Below are positions 19,001 to 30,277 of a stretch of DNA of 64,000 nucleotides, one piece after another. Each line of letters begins with the position of its first letter. Within the stretch, counting starts at the first letter, position 1. Position numbers and translations under genes: made by a program. The notes under the pieces are model-generated. The model worked only from the letters and a program-made list of their open reading frames with translations, ran no database searches and had not been told where the DNA came from. Source of the stretch: Rhabditoides inermis (taxonomy: Eukaryota > Nematoda > Chromadorea > Rhabditida > Rhabditidae); the NCBI GenBank assembly GCA_963966185.1, contig CAWZYM010000035.1, forward strand, positions 1 through 64,000. The letters run 5' to 3'.

Positions 19001-22000
19001 CCTAGCTACCTGCTCACTCCCCCGTCCAACCCCCTCGTCGTCTCCTCCTCCTCTCCTCCTCCTCCTTCTCCTCCTCACGACGACCCCCACCCCCTCCAAG
19101 GCACCTCGCGTCACTCGCTTCCCCTTCAGCCTCGTCGAATACATCAACAACAATGTTGAGTGTGTTCTCTCTCTCCTTTTACTCTTCCATCTCTCCCTCC
19201 AGGTCCCTCCGATTGGCAATCGCATCGAGGAGTACCTGACAGAGAGTGAGTACAGGCAGTTCGACCGAGTGTGCGATCTGATAGTTGCCAAGTACGCGGA
19301 GAGAGAGGAGAGGAAGACACGCGAGCACGGCCACTGGATCCTCGAGGACGCGCTGTCCGTCGACGCCTCCTCCATCCACATTCACACTCCTCTCGACGCC
19401 CCTTCTGTCCATCAACTATTCCACATACCCAACAACGAGGTAGTGTTCATATTCACATCGCAATTGATATTGACTCCGAATTCCAGTGGATCCCGTTTCC
19501 CAACCGATCTCCGAGCAAGCAGTGAGGAGCTTCGTACCATCCTGTAGACTATTCCAAATCACCCGTTTCCCATTTCCCTGTTTACGTCGTGTACAATTGA
19601 ACCAATACCTCGCATGTCTCGATATTCATAACATGATGTTGTAAATACTGTAAATATCTTGGAAATAAATAACGTTTATAACGTTCTAGTTGTTTAAAAG
19701 AGTTCAACACAGCCTCGCCTCAGTTGCTACCGTATCCATCGGATACGCGAGTCTGCTGCTGCTTCCCCTTTCACAATCCATGCGCGATACGCGACAGCAG
19801 TCGTAAATGCACAGTACATGACCCCACCCCCTTTCCCTCTCCCGCACTCTCACTCCCTAGTCCTTCCATCATGTCTGACGACACCATCCAACAGTACGAA
19901 GCGTCTCTTCTCGACGTCTTCCAGAACGAGCACTCTTCTCGCGCCATCCTGCCCCTATTCAACATGGGCTACACTCCCCGCCCCGACTCTCGCAACCACC
20001 ATTCCGCACTCGCTGTGAACCGAGCTACAGCGGCTGCCCTCGACAAACCCAAAGCAAAGGTACGCATGTCGTCACTTGCTCACATCTCAACCATTTCAGC
20101 TGCCTTCCGTTCATATGTCCTACAATGTCGACCAAGTGATGGAGGAATGGTTGCGAGAAGTGGAGAGGTGCAAAGAGCTATTGAACAAGAATACTCTTCC
20201 GCCCACCCCTCCATACTCTCCCTCTTTTCCCGTCAACACTTCCCGCTTCATCTGGCCCGTCCACGTCGCCTCGCCCACTCGACCCGCCCCGGTAGTCCCG
20301 CCCACCCGGCCGCGCTACCGCGCTCGCATCAGCAGCAACCCTTTCCGTCAGCAGAGGGAGAAGGCCATCGTCAACCGAGTCATGTGTTCTAACCAGTCGT
20401 TGTCTCCTCCTTATACTCCTTCCACTCCCCTCCTTCATATGCCTCCTTCTACTCTATCCTAATGATTCACATCACATGCACTACAATAAATAATTCAATT
20501 GAGTACTCACTGAGCGAGAAGTCGAATAGTTTCCTGTATCTCTCTCTGGAATCGGGTGAGTCCTTGACAGCACGGGACATGCGACGTCGATCGAAGCGCC
20601 ACCTGTGGGGTGAGGGGTGGATGGAAGAAGAGGAGGAGAAGGAGGGGTACTCACCTCACATACTTGATGAGCATCCACGCGTGGTAGAAGGGCGTGAGCG
20701 GGGGCGGGAGGAAGGGCGTCGACTCGTACTCCATCACCTGCTTGTACCGCTGGAACAGCCAGATCTGCTGCGACATCTCGTCCGTCTGGTCGAAGATGTG
20801 GCTGCAATCGAAGCACGTCAATTCATCCAATCGATCCAATCGATATTCAATCGATACCCACTTAAATATGGCGATGAGCATACTCATGAGGAGGATGTTG
20901 GCGACGAGTAGGAAGAAGGTCATGAGGATGGGCGGGATCCAGTGTCCGGGTACGCACGTGTCTACAATCAACATGTCACTCGCCTGCTCCTCTGCCCTGT
21001 CCCTCTTCCGTCCACCCACTCACTGGCTTGTGTGCCGTACACCTCCGATATGGGTATGCTCTGGTTCTCTGCGTGCAGGTCCCACGCCTCGTCCCCGCAC
21101 TGGTCGATCTCGTCCGCGTACACCTCTCCGTACAGCATGAAGTACGGCTTGTAGAAGATGTTGCGCACCTACAACACCAGCGTGTCCCCATCTGTCCCTG
21201 TCTCCGTGTCGACTCACGAGTATCCAGTGCCACTCCTCGTTGGGATAGGTGATCGACTGGCGAGCGAGTCCGAAGGCGAGCAGAGACACACACAACATCA
21301 CGATGATGTATGTCATGTTCAGGATCTGCAAGGGGCGTGGGTGAGAGGAGAGGAGAGGAGAGGAGAGGAGAGGAGAGGAGAGGAGAGGAGAGGAGAGGAG
21401 AGGAGAGGAGAGGAGAGGAGAGGAGAGGAGAGGAGAGGAGAGGAGAGGAGAGGAGAGGAGAGGAGAGGAGAGGAGAGGAGAGAAGAGGAGAGGAGAGGAG
21501 AGGAGCCACCATCTTGCCAGCCATTGTGATGTAGGGTCCGAGACGCGGATGCACACTCATGAAGTCGAGGAGCTTGATGCTCCACAACACAGAGTTGCAC
21601 GCAAGGATCACTCGACCGTGCGACCGCAGCTGACCCGTCCTGAACAGGCATTGTCCATACTCTCTTCCCTCTCTCTCTCTCCCCCTCCGTCTCTCTCAAC
21701 TCACTGCATAGTGCGCATCGCGAACCCGACGACGTAGCTGATCACTGCGAGCATGGTGATCGTGTTCCAGTAGTTGAAGAAGAAGAACCGCGTCCGCTGC
21801 CAGAGTGGAGTCATCTCGGCCATCATAAACTGAAACGACGTGCTCTCATGACTCGCCGCTCCTGGCTGGGCGCACCTTTCGAGTGTGTTCCATTCCGAAT
21901 GCGAGTACATACACGAGCAGCAGCCACTCCAGCCACGTGGGCTGCGGGGGTGTCTTGACGAGGAGTACGTAGGTGAGGGCACACAGGAACAGCACGAACG

Positions 22001-25000
22001 ACAGCGTCCACGACCAGAACGTCGTGATCGGAGCCGCGTAGAACTCGTACAGACGACGACGCACCTTGATCGGCTTCTGAAAAGGCACGGTGGAGAGTGT
22101 GTGAGCGGGCGTGGACGGACCATCTTGGCGCCGAGTCTGTTGAGGACGGCCCGTCTGGCGAGGTTCGGCTCCCCCTCGGCGGCCACGTTGTAGGGGTCGT
22201 CGCTCTGCTGGGTCATCGCCACCTTGCCCAGCTCCCCGTTGCTCGCGAACACACTGCTCCTCCGGCTGTCGCCCCGCAACACCCCCATCAGACCCGCCAG
22301 CCGCCCCACTTCTCCTCCCCCTCCTCCTCCTCCTCCTCCTCCTCCTCCTCCTCCCTCTCCTCCGCCCTTCTCTCGCGGCTCCCTGTACGAGTGTTGTCTC
22401 GTGCGTAGCTGGTGCGGAGTCGGCACGCCAGAGTTGACTGGAAATAGCTTCTTAACGTCGTTCCGAACAATCTCACCCACCATACGACTTTCTGTCGGCG
22501 ATTCCGTTCTCTAGTCCATGGCTGGTGTCTGTGTCCGCTGTCTTGTCCAATCGCCGCGCTCGTTTGCGACGCGAGTGGAACAGCTACAATCAACCACTGA
22601 ACCCCTGTCAACGGTCGAACAACAGTGCACACGACAAGCATGGGAACAAAGGAGGGAAGGAAACCCAAAACGGACCGAGGCGAGGTTGAGCGACTGCACC
22701 GAGTCGGCGTGGCTGCTGCGGCGACGCTCCCCATCCGCACCCTGCACAACGCAACACTAACACCCACTCACACGCACACCACGCACAACCAAACACGAGG
22801 TGACAGAGAGTGATCACACAGTGTCCTGAACTAACAGATGATCAACGCACCTCGTCACTGTCGCTGTCACTCGACGAATCATCACTGGACGAAGAAGACG
22901 AGGAGGAAGAGCTAGGAGCACTCTGTCAGACTCCGCCCCCTCAGGCCACGCCCACCTGCTGCTGGAGCTGCTGCTGCTCTCGTTGATGTCGTGTTCGTGT
23001 TCGGCTGCCGTCTGCGGCTGCAGCAGAAGTTCCTCTCTCGATTTGAATTCGAGCATGAGAATGGAGGGAGGGAAGACCAGGCCAGCCAGCACCTTGAAGT
23101 TCGAGTGACTGAAAACACATTCAAATATTCATCAGAACAAACATTAGAAAATAGGACTCACGTTCGAATGCGCAGTCCGCCGTGCCACAAATCAGCCAGA
23201 AGGATCTGACAGCTGAAAGAACACAGTCTCTCTGTCTGTCTGTCTCTCCCTCCCTCCCTCTCTCTCTGTCTGTCTCTCCCTCCCTCCCTCCCTCCCTCTC
23301 TCCCTCCCTCCCCCTCCCTCCTTTTCTCTCTCTCTCTCTCCCCTCTCCGTCATTCTCATACCATGGATGTGCGAGGAACTGTTTGTTGTTGACCATGACC
23401 GCCAGTGAGAGACACGTCTCGCAGCCCCAGTTCGACAGCTCGTACGTCAACAGCTGCAGCGTCTGCGCGTCGTCCTGCAAGCCATCCCTCTCCTCCTCCT
23501 CTCCTCCTCCTCCTCCTCCCCCTCCTCCTCCTCCACTCACCTGATGGTAGCAGTGTTCGAGCAGTTCGAGGGAGATCTGCCGGAACTCCTCTGCGTACTG
23601 TCGCAATTCCTCGCAGATCTCCACCTCCAGGTAGTCCTCTGCCGCCTCCTTCGCCAGTGACTTGTACAGGCGACACGCCACCAGAGCCTGGGAGGACAAG
23701 CAATGCGAGCTGGCAGGCAGGTGCTCACCTTGGCGAGGGCCTCCTCCCCGTGCTGCCACATACACTTGGCCATCTGCGGGCGCTTCGTCAACACTGCCCA
23801 CAACAACAGCTCACTGCAATCGAGAGAGTGAGAGTAGAGGGAGAAGGCATGGGCCTACCTGAACGGATATCGGAACTCGTACTCCCTCGAGCTGTCTGAC
23901 ACCCCACTCGTCGACAGCTCGTCGTCAAAGTCGATTGTCGGTTCCTTGGTTCCTTCCAGGTGCGGCGGACGCATCACCATGTTCTGAACCACACAAATGC
24001 ACAGTCATTCACGCTCGTTTCGATTGCTAACTGACATGGCTGCGGAAGGCGCTCCTCCATAGTATGTGGTTGGAGAGGGCCCTGCTTCCACTGGGCGCGG
24101 CGACCATGGGTTCGCTGGCGGGTCCTTCTGTGACGGGCACTCCTCCAAATGCGGAGAGGGAGGACAGCCCGCCGGCCTCCGTGCTCTGTCTGCTCATCGC
24201 AGCACTCCCGCCCCGACTGCGTGGCTGCCCGCCCTGGTGCGCACTGTGGTGCTGCGACGCGTGCGACGACAACAGCTTGTGACGGTTCTACAACACACGC
24301 ACGCCCATCACGCCCTGCCCCTCCTCGCCACGCCCACCTTGAACTTCTTCATGAACGAGGTGTACTTGTGGCGGAAGTCGGTGGTGGTGTAGAGGGACTT
24401 GAACGCGTTTCCCATCAGCTTCTCGATAGCCATGCCAATGTGCGGCAGCCTGGAGACGGAATCAGGCGTGCACATGCCATACACCCGGAACCTACTTGTA
24501 GTGGTATCCCGGCCGGATCTTGACCACGTCTCGCACGATGTAGTACAGAGTGTTGGCCGGTCCCTTGTCCGTGTTGTACAGCTCCTCCAGGCGGCCGATC
24601 GTCAGGAATCGCTGCATGCTGACTCCCTTCTCGAGAAGCAGTCGCACAAAGTCCACCCTGCATGGCTGCTGTCTGGGTGTGCTGGGTGTGTGGTGCGTAC
24701 CTGTCATGTATGAGTGCCTCCATCATTGCATTGTGGAGAGCGGACGCGGGCCAGTCCTGCCCCATCACGAAGATGTCACTTCTCGCGATGTCCACGCGAT
24801 CCCACGCCAGAGCCAGCGCCAGCTGGTCCGCAGCCGACAGGTTCTACAAGCACACACACACGCTCATCCCCCATTCCCCCCTCTCCCCCCACCTGTCCCT
24901 TGAGGAGTGCGGTGAGTATGGCATAGTCCACGTCCTGTTTCCCCCTCTCCCCCAGTCGGAACACCGTCATCAGGTTCTTCTGCTGCGCGCACATCGTCAG

Positions 25001-27475
25001 CTCCGCGATCACCTGCAAGCCATATCACATAGGCAACTCGTTCAATGAAACCAACCTTCTCTGCCAGATGCTCATCGTATCCAAACACATTCTCGATGAG
25101 TTGAAGGAGCTGCGGCTTCACTCCCTCGGGGAACGAACTGGAAAACGTGAAAAATTCATTACACATGAAATTCCTTTGAACAATGAAAGGGTAGTATTTG
25201 CAGTAGAATGGTTCCAGTAAACCAGTAGTGAGAAGAGGGAGGGCATGGGTACTGTACTCACCCGTCTTCCTGCACGTACTGATGGGCGAATGCGAGCAGA
25301 TCGGCCGCCCGCCCACTCCCATCGCACACCACCACCGGCACGCGAGGGATGCTGGAAAGAGGAGATGAGAGAGGGAGAGGGGGGAGAGGGGGGAGAGGGG
25401 GAGAGGGGGGGGGGGGATGGCTGACTTGGTGACATAGTCGAGGACGCTTCTGATGGTGCAGCTGCCTCCCTCCAGTACCACACACACCACGGGTACACTG
25501 CGGGTGCCGTTGAAGATCTACACACAACACAGTCAACAACACATCAAATGATGAAAAAAAGCAAAGATACCTTTTGTTTCTGTGCAATGTAGGTTTCGAG
25601 TCGCTTGCGAAGGATCACATCCGCTCCATACCTGCAACAGGGAAAGTGTGATGGACGAGAAACAAGTTTCATCTCACCCACCGTCCGACTGTTCCATTGT
25701 CGACCAGAAGGAAGTAGCTGTGTCGGTTGTTGAGCGTCGCGAATCGACTCTTGGAGGAGAACGAGTGGGGGTGGTACGGGACGACAGTGTCCTGATAAAA
25801 TAGAAATAATCAAATGCCACATACTGATTGACTCACCAGCCCGACCAGCTCTTCTCTCTTCTTGAGAAGACCCCAGGGGGTGATACCGATACACACAATC
25901 TTCGAGCGAGAAGATGAACCGGATGCTGATGAGAGGGAAGGTTGCGAGAGGGATATGAAGAGGAGAGCAGAGACTACCTTCTAGGGCTGCGGCGACGTGT
26001 CTGACGACTCCGGCGTCGACTCCGCTGGTGATGATCCACGCCCCCGTCGTCATGGCTGCCTTCAGAAGGCCCTTCCGGAACACGCGCGCCAGCTTCGCTT
26101 GCAGACTCAAACACACATCCATTCCCCTCTCCATCGTATCCCCCGCACTCACTCGAAGTTGGTCATTCCTCCGTGCACAGTGATGATGAGCTTCGGGGGA
26201 GCGATACGCCACACCTACAATACAGCAGTACATATAGTAGGCTCGCAAATGAGTTCTACTATTTTCACGAGAGACATTAGGGTGGTTAGACAACGATGAG
26301 AACCTTTTCGATGATGTTTTCAATTTGACAAAATATTGCTTGGGTACCCAAGATCGAACCAGCGGACATATGCTTCCTAAGCGAGAGCGTTACCACTACG
26401 CCACGTGGCCAAGTGAGAGTACCTGATGAGTAGAGATACGAACGGCAAAAACAATATGCAGTGCATTTCGTTTTGTATACTGTAGTGTCAAAATCCACGA
26501 TAATGTTTTCAACGAAAAATCCTGAGTTAAGTGCGAGCCTATTATATCAACCAGTGTCAACGCGACGCACCTGTTCGAACATGGCCATGATATTGGCGGG
26601 CTCCGAGTCGAACGAGAGACGCACGTACTGCGACTTGTACGGGTGCGGTCCGCCCTGGAACTCGATGGTGCCGAATGCGTTGGTGGGCAGACACATGGTG
26701 TGCTTCTTGATGCTCCACCGCTCGCCGGCGCCGGGCGCGGCGGGGTGGCGTGTGCGCCGTGCCTGGTGGCGCGCCACTGTGCCCGCCTCGCTAGCCGCGC
26801 TGTCCTCCTCGCTCCGCCGACGGTCCTTCTCCGTGTACTGCGTCCTGCAACCACCCTCTCCCCTCTGTCCCTCCTCCTTTCCACACCTCGTGCGCAGGAA
26901 CGCCTCCGTCAGTGACCGCAGGTCGAGGTGCGCGTCGTAGTGCCTCCCGCAGCCACACCTGCAACACTCCACTCTGCACAATCACACGGCGGCTAAAGAA
27001 ACGGAACGGCGGAGACACAGATCCGTATCTCGACTGCCAGCAACACGCATGCACATCGATCGTCGTCCACTCACTTGTGCGGGTCTCTGCTGGTCGGGAT
27101 GAACTTGGCGCACTCCCGCCGGCAGAACGTCTCCGTCACCCAGTTCTGACGGTTCAGCGACTGCAACACACACGTCATCCTTCCATCTCCCATCTCGTCA
27201 TAGTTGCAAAATCAAACGCGTTGCGCTGCGCGGAAAACGGTGGTGGCTCAATTGGCGCGGCCGCATCTCATCGCAACATCTCATCTCTCTCACTCGGCTA
27301 CTCAATAGCCTCTTCCTACACATCATCCATACAACGTTCCCACAACAATCACTCGCACTGTCACAGGAATCAATAGAGGTGATCGAATGGAAAGGAAGAC
27401 TGACCACGTCGCTGCCCATGCGAGTGTAGAGATGCGTCGCCGGAGTGCTCGGACGGTCAGGACGCTGAATGCAAC

Positions 27476-27521
<46 letters not shown>

Positions 27522-27774
27522 GCCGTGTGCCACCTCGACTCCTCCCGGTCCGACGGCGGCAGGCCCGCTCGACTTGCGGTTGCCGGCAGCCGCTCCGGTC
27601 ACTCCACCCAGCTGCAACACCACCATCTTCTCCCCCTCCTCCTCCGTCTCCTTCTTCTCCGCCTGCTCCTTCCTCTGCTCCTTCTCCTTCACTCTGACAC
27701 CCGCCAATTCAACTAGCAACTGCTGCGATTGCCACAGAAACTCTTCAAAGAACGCATGGAAAGTGTGGCGCGCA
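16027..27774 (-). CDS. TRPM-family cation channel
   Basis: Large minus-strand gene. The N-terminal TRPM homology (SLOG) region spans exons about 27160-25250: [81 protein letters not shown] and [23 protein letters not shown]/ankyrin-like exons follow to about 22500, then the membrane segments (22100-20860). The pore exon has [15 protein letters not shown] (acidic filter) and S6 has [17 protein letters not shown]. The TRP box is IWLFQRY. After a ~2.4 kb intron comes the coiled coil ([20 protein letters not shown], then [12 protein letters not shown]), then a long Ser/Pro-rich tail with EYTSITDSI. Stop is at 16027-16029; no alpha-kinase domain is seen. Role: Ca/Mg-permeable plasma-membrane channel (gon-2/gtl class). 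The first coding exon is unresolved: exon 27774 starts in phase 2. Confidence 0.94.
17521..17541. repeat. Short GA tract in a TRPM intron
   Basis: GA repeat immediately upstream of a TRPM acceptor. In the transcript it is a CU tract and may serve as the polypyrimidine tract. Confidence 0.6.
18321..18683 (+). CDS. Small acidic protein nested in a TRPM intron
   Basis: Three phased exons (18321-18368, 18417-18488, 18531-18683) encode about 90 residues. It begins [16 protein letters not shown], continues with [17 protein letters not shown] and an acidic patch ([14 protein letters not shown]), then a basic KKAKKRQ segment (nuclear-signal-like), and ends [16 protein letters not shown] follows at 18697. 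I do not recognise a family. It lies wholly within the intron between the TRPM C-terminal coiled-coil exon (ending near 18120) and the TRP-box exon, on the opposite strand, about 200 bp from the nearest TRPM exon. The coding claim rests on consistent GT-AG phases, start, stop and poly(A) signal. Confidence 0.65.
18697..18702 (+). terminator. Poly(A) signal of nested gene 1
   Basis: AATAAA, 13 bases after the stop codon of the nested acidic-protein gene. Confidence 0.65.
18974..19525 (+). CDS. Unknown protein, second gene nested in the TRPM intron
   Basis: Four phased exons (18974-19036, 19101-19154, 19203-19439, 19487-19525) give about 130 residues: [21 protein letters not shown], then a compact helical region ([44 protein letters not shown]), then [20 protein letters not shown] and a short tail [12 protein letters not shown]. 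The first intron is CT-rich with an AAG acceptor and is the weakest part. Without it the frame ends early near 19160. AATAAA is at 19664. Family is unknown. It may be a protein-interaction module, but I see no catalytic motif. It shares a proline/threonine-rich start (TPPS-type) with the next gene. Confidence 0.6.
19664..19669 (+). terminator. Poly(A) signal of nested gene 2
   Basis: AATAAA about 140 bases past the stop codon, just before the next nested gene. Confidence 0.6.
19871..20462 (+). CDS. Unknown Pro-rich protein, third gene nested in the TRPM intron
   Basis: Two exons (19871-20059 and 20100-20462) joined in phase 0 give about 183 residues. The N-terminal half is soluble-looking ([20 protein letters not shown], then [20 protein letters not shown]). 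A helix [19 protein letters not shown] follows, then a Pro/Ser/Thr-rich region with PPTPPYSP, a basic segment [20 protein letters not shown], and a second PPYTPSTP motif. No enzymatic motif is visible. AATAAA is at 20485, only 22 bases before the opposite-strand TRPM exon boundary near 20507. The gene therefore fills the intron almost to the splice site. SP/TP sites suggest kinase regulation, which is inference only. Confidence 0.68.
20485..20490 (+). terminator. Poly(A) signal of nested gene 3
   Basis: AATAAA, 22 bases after the stop and immediately before the TRPM exon boundary on the other strand. Confidence 0.65.
20802..20861 (-). repeat. ATCGATTG-type short intron in TRPM
   Basis: A 60 bp intron between the S6 and TRP-box exons, containing TATCGATTGAATATCGATTG and two more TCGATT units before the GCAG acceptor. 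The same 20-mer occurs in a phosphatase intron near 55250. Confidence 0.75.
21343..21505. repeat. AGGAG pentanucleotide array
   Basis: About 160 bp of (GAGAG)n/(AGGAG)n with a single AGAAG variant near 21482. It lies in the TRPM intron between the pore and S5-region exons. Open frames through it ([10 protein letters not shown] or LLSSPLLSS) are repeat artefacts. Confidence 0.97.
22318..22352. repeat. CTC trinucleotide run in a TRPM exon
   Basis: A CTC repeat on plus. In the TRPM frame it encodes a Gly- or Glu-rich low-complexity segment before the linker. Whether it stays exonic is uncertain. Confidence 0.6.
23225..23345. repeat. CT-rich mixed microsatellite in a TRPM intron
   Basis: Mixed CTGT, CCCT and CT units over about 120 bp between two MHR-region exons. 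Confidence 0.85.
26342..26412 (-). repeat. tRNA-like sequence (SINE-type or pseudo-tRNA) in a TRPM intron
   Basis: On minus, TGGCGTAGTGGTAACGC resembles an A box and GGTTCGATC a B box, about 35 bases apart. Acceptor and T-stem pairing are poor, so this is a decayed tRNA or tRNA-derived repeat rather than an active gene. Confidence 0.5.
27479..27520. repeat. GA microsatellite in 5' TRPM intron
   Basis: Pure GA, 40 bp, between the two most upstream recognised TRPM exons. Confidence 0.95.
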
Positions 27775-28038
27775 CTGAAAGAACACACACTCAGTTCATC
27801 GTTGTTTGAGCGACTACAACAGAAATAAATCGCTAGGACTAGAAACAGATTAGCGAGAGATTACACAAAATCAGTAACATAGAAATGGTGAGAGAACGGT
27901 GTGGTAACTTTGTGGAGCGAATTGGGGTTCGCTGGTTTTCTCGAATCGAACTGTCTTTTTGGTTGTTCCGCCACTGGGGCAGATAGCATCTACCCCTGCG
28001 TCCCCTCTCACAGGGGCTACCCTTCCCATTCCACTCAC

Positions 28039-28507
28039 ATATAGTCGGATTGGATTATATATGCCATCCGTGACATTTCACATGTCGTGCAGTTTTGTGC
28101 AACACAACATGTATGTCATCAAATATCCAAAACGCTTGCATGAGTAGGAATCGAACCTGTGGACAGGTCGCGGTGATTGTGCACTGGCGGCGCGCACTAC
28201 CACTGCGCCACAGAGGCAGTGGTTAAGATATCGAAGAGAGAGCCCATCTAGCTACACTGGCTTCTTCAGTGTGCAATGATGAGAGATAACGAGCAAACAT
28301 ATTAGCGAAATTCAATGTCCTCTGCGAATGAGCCTCAATGGCGCAGTGGTAGAGCGCGCCGCCAGCGCGATCGTTGCGAGCTGTCCAAGGGTTCGATTCC
28401 CTCTAGCAAAGCGTTTTGGATATTTGAAGGCAAAACGGTTGTGTTGCACGAAACTGCACAACTTGTGAAATGTCACGGATAGCATATAGGAACCAACCCG
28501 ACTATAT
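28039..28507. mobile_element. Palindromic element with two divergent tRNA-like heads, copy 2
   Basis: A 469 bp unit with the same ends (ATATAGTCGG and CCGACTATAT), the same arm order and the same central spacer as copy 1 at 8975-9445. Scattered substitutions throughout show that it is an older sister copy, not an assembly duplicate. The heads keep TGGCGCAGTGGTAG and GGTTCGATTCC; the minus head has a GGTTCGATTCC-like B box. It lies upstream of the recognised TRPM exons. A possible TA target duplication abuts both ends if the element is read as starting TAGTCGG. Confidence 0.8.
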
Positions 28508-29191
28508 GATGGCACTATAACATTACACAAGCTACAACTACAAAAGACAAAAGACTGTTAAAAAATGATGTTTGTCTCAACTCAACATAGGAAAGTCGAC
28601 ACGAGACACGTCAGCCTGGGAATGAGAGTAGAAGAAACACTCATCGCCGAAGAAGAAGAAGGCATGACGTTCACTGACAATCATCACCAACATACATCAT
28701 GAGAAACCAAGATGGAACACTTCGATTAATGAATGACCACAGACCGATCGAGGAAACAATAACACAAAACACACCTACACTCGAGTAACACGAGTACACA
28801 GTTTCGAGCGAGTACAAAAAGATTTCTGTACATAAGTGGGAACTCAAATTCTCAAATCATACCCAAACAAGTGTCGTATTTGGGGCGAAAACGAAAAGCA
28901 ACCATTAAAGGTCGCTTGAGGGTGGTGTGTGCAGAGGAGATCGCACAAAGAAAAGAGCAGACCGGAGACGGATGATGAGGAAAACACGCCAGCACAAAAA
29001 AGAAGAGTTCAAGCAGGAGTTCAATTGCGATTGTCCAGATACAAAAGTCAGATCTAGTACCTTTCTATCTCCACTTTATATCACATGCTGAGTACAAAAG
29101 TGAGAAGGAAATGTCAGACTAGCCTCCAACTCGCAAACAGAAAATAACAAGAGCGAACCCTGGTGATAACATGTCATACACACTCACTGAG

Positions 29192-29233
<42 letters not shown>

Positions 29234-29890
29234 ACATTGATTATACCGGTACACAATGACGGAGGGAGACCAAACGACTCCATTTGCAGAAGAAGAATTG
29301 AGCGGTTGGAGAGGGGGGGGGGGAGATGGGTGTATACAGAAGCGATCAGGGGCATAACCCGCTAAACCGATCGGCTGCCCCTCGGGGAACACTCGCTGCT
29401 AGACAGGACACGCACGCCTCCGCCAAACAACCATTTACAAACTCATTTTCAATAGTACTGTCTATTTCTAGCGTCACTCAAAAAAAACGTCAGATCAGAA
29501 CATCAGTCGTTAAAATATAGTTACTATTGGTATTCTGTTGAGCGGTTGTGAGTGGGGATACGTATCAAAATGTGGGAGTATTGTTACTATACTCACAGAG
29601 TGTGAGTAATCAGTAAACCAAAATGAGAACACACCTATATACCGATCGAAACTAAACATGATGAGATACAGTTGACAACAGACAACATTTGAGTCCAATT
29701 ATCACAAATAGTTTGACAGCTAATAGACATTCTCAGCGCCTGTCAAATAAATGGACGCAAATATCGCATACTCTACCAAAACACCCAACTACAAAATAAT
29801 CTCCAAAGTAAACATGCAATGAGAAGGAATTTGGGCAACAAACAACGATGAAATGAGTCAGAGTGAAATGCGCGCGTCGCGTCATCTTCC
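28508..29890. other. Region upstream of TRPM exons, no gene recognised
   Basis: AT-rich sequence with a GA tract (29190-29231). A missing TRPM 5' exon (needed to supply a phase-2 donor) may lie here or further upstream; I could not identify it. Confidence 0.4.
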
Positions 29891-29894
29891 CCCG

Positions 29895-30277
29895 TCACTT
29901 CTCCTTCTCCCACTGCTCCTTCTCCTCCTCCTTCTCCTTCTCCCACTGCTCCTTCTCCTTCTCACACTGCTCTTTCTCCTTCTCCCACTGCTCCTTCTCC
30001 TTCTCCCACTGCTCCTTCTCCTTCTCCCACTGCTCTTTCTCCTTCTCCCACTGCTCCTTCTCCTTCTCCCACTGCTCCTTCTCCTCCTCCCACTGCTCCT
30101 TCTCCTTCTCCCACTGCTCCTTCTCCTTCTCACACTGCTCCTTCTCCTTCTCCCACTGCTCCTTCTCCTTCTCCCAGTGCTCCTTCTCCTCCTCCCACTG
30201 CTCCTTCTCCTTCTCCCACTGCTCCTTCTCCTTCTCCCACTGATCCTTCTCCTTCTCCCACTGCTCCTTCTCCCCAC
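29895..30277. repeat. 18 bp minisatellite (CTGCTCCTTCTCCTTCTC unit)
   Basis: About 20 tandem copies of an 18 bp unit with variants (CACACTGC, CTCCTCC, GATCC). It directly follows the donor of the last exon of the minus-strand gene at 30278. All three minus frames are largely open: one gives EKEQWEK repeats, and the frame continuous with the exon gives SSGRRR repeats. It is either intronic or a repetitive Arg/Ser tail. A degenerate relative lies near 47718-47760. Confidence 0.9.

Noticed and set aside
21310..21556. Repeat frames of Arg/Glu or Leu/Ser around the AGGAG array
   Set aside because: Perfect pentanucleotide repeat inside a TRPM intron; open in all frames by periodicity.
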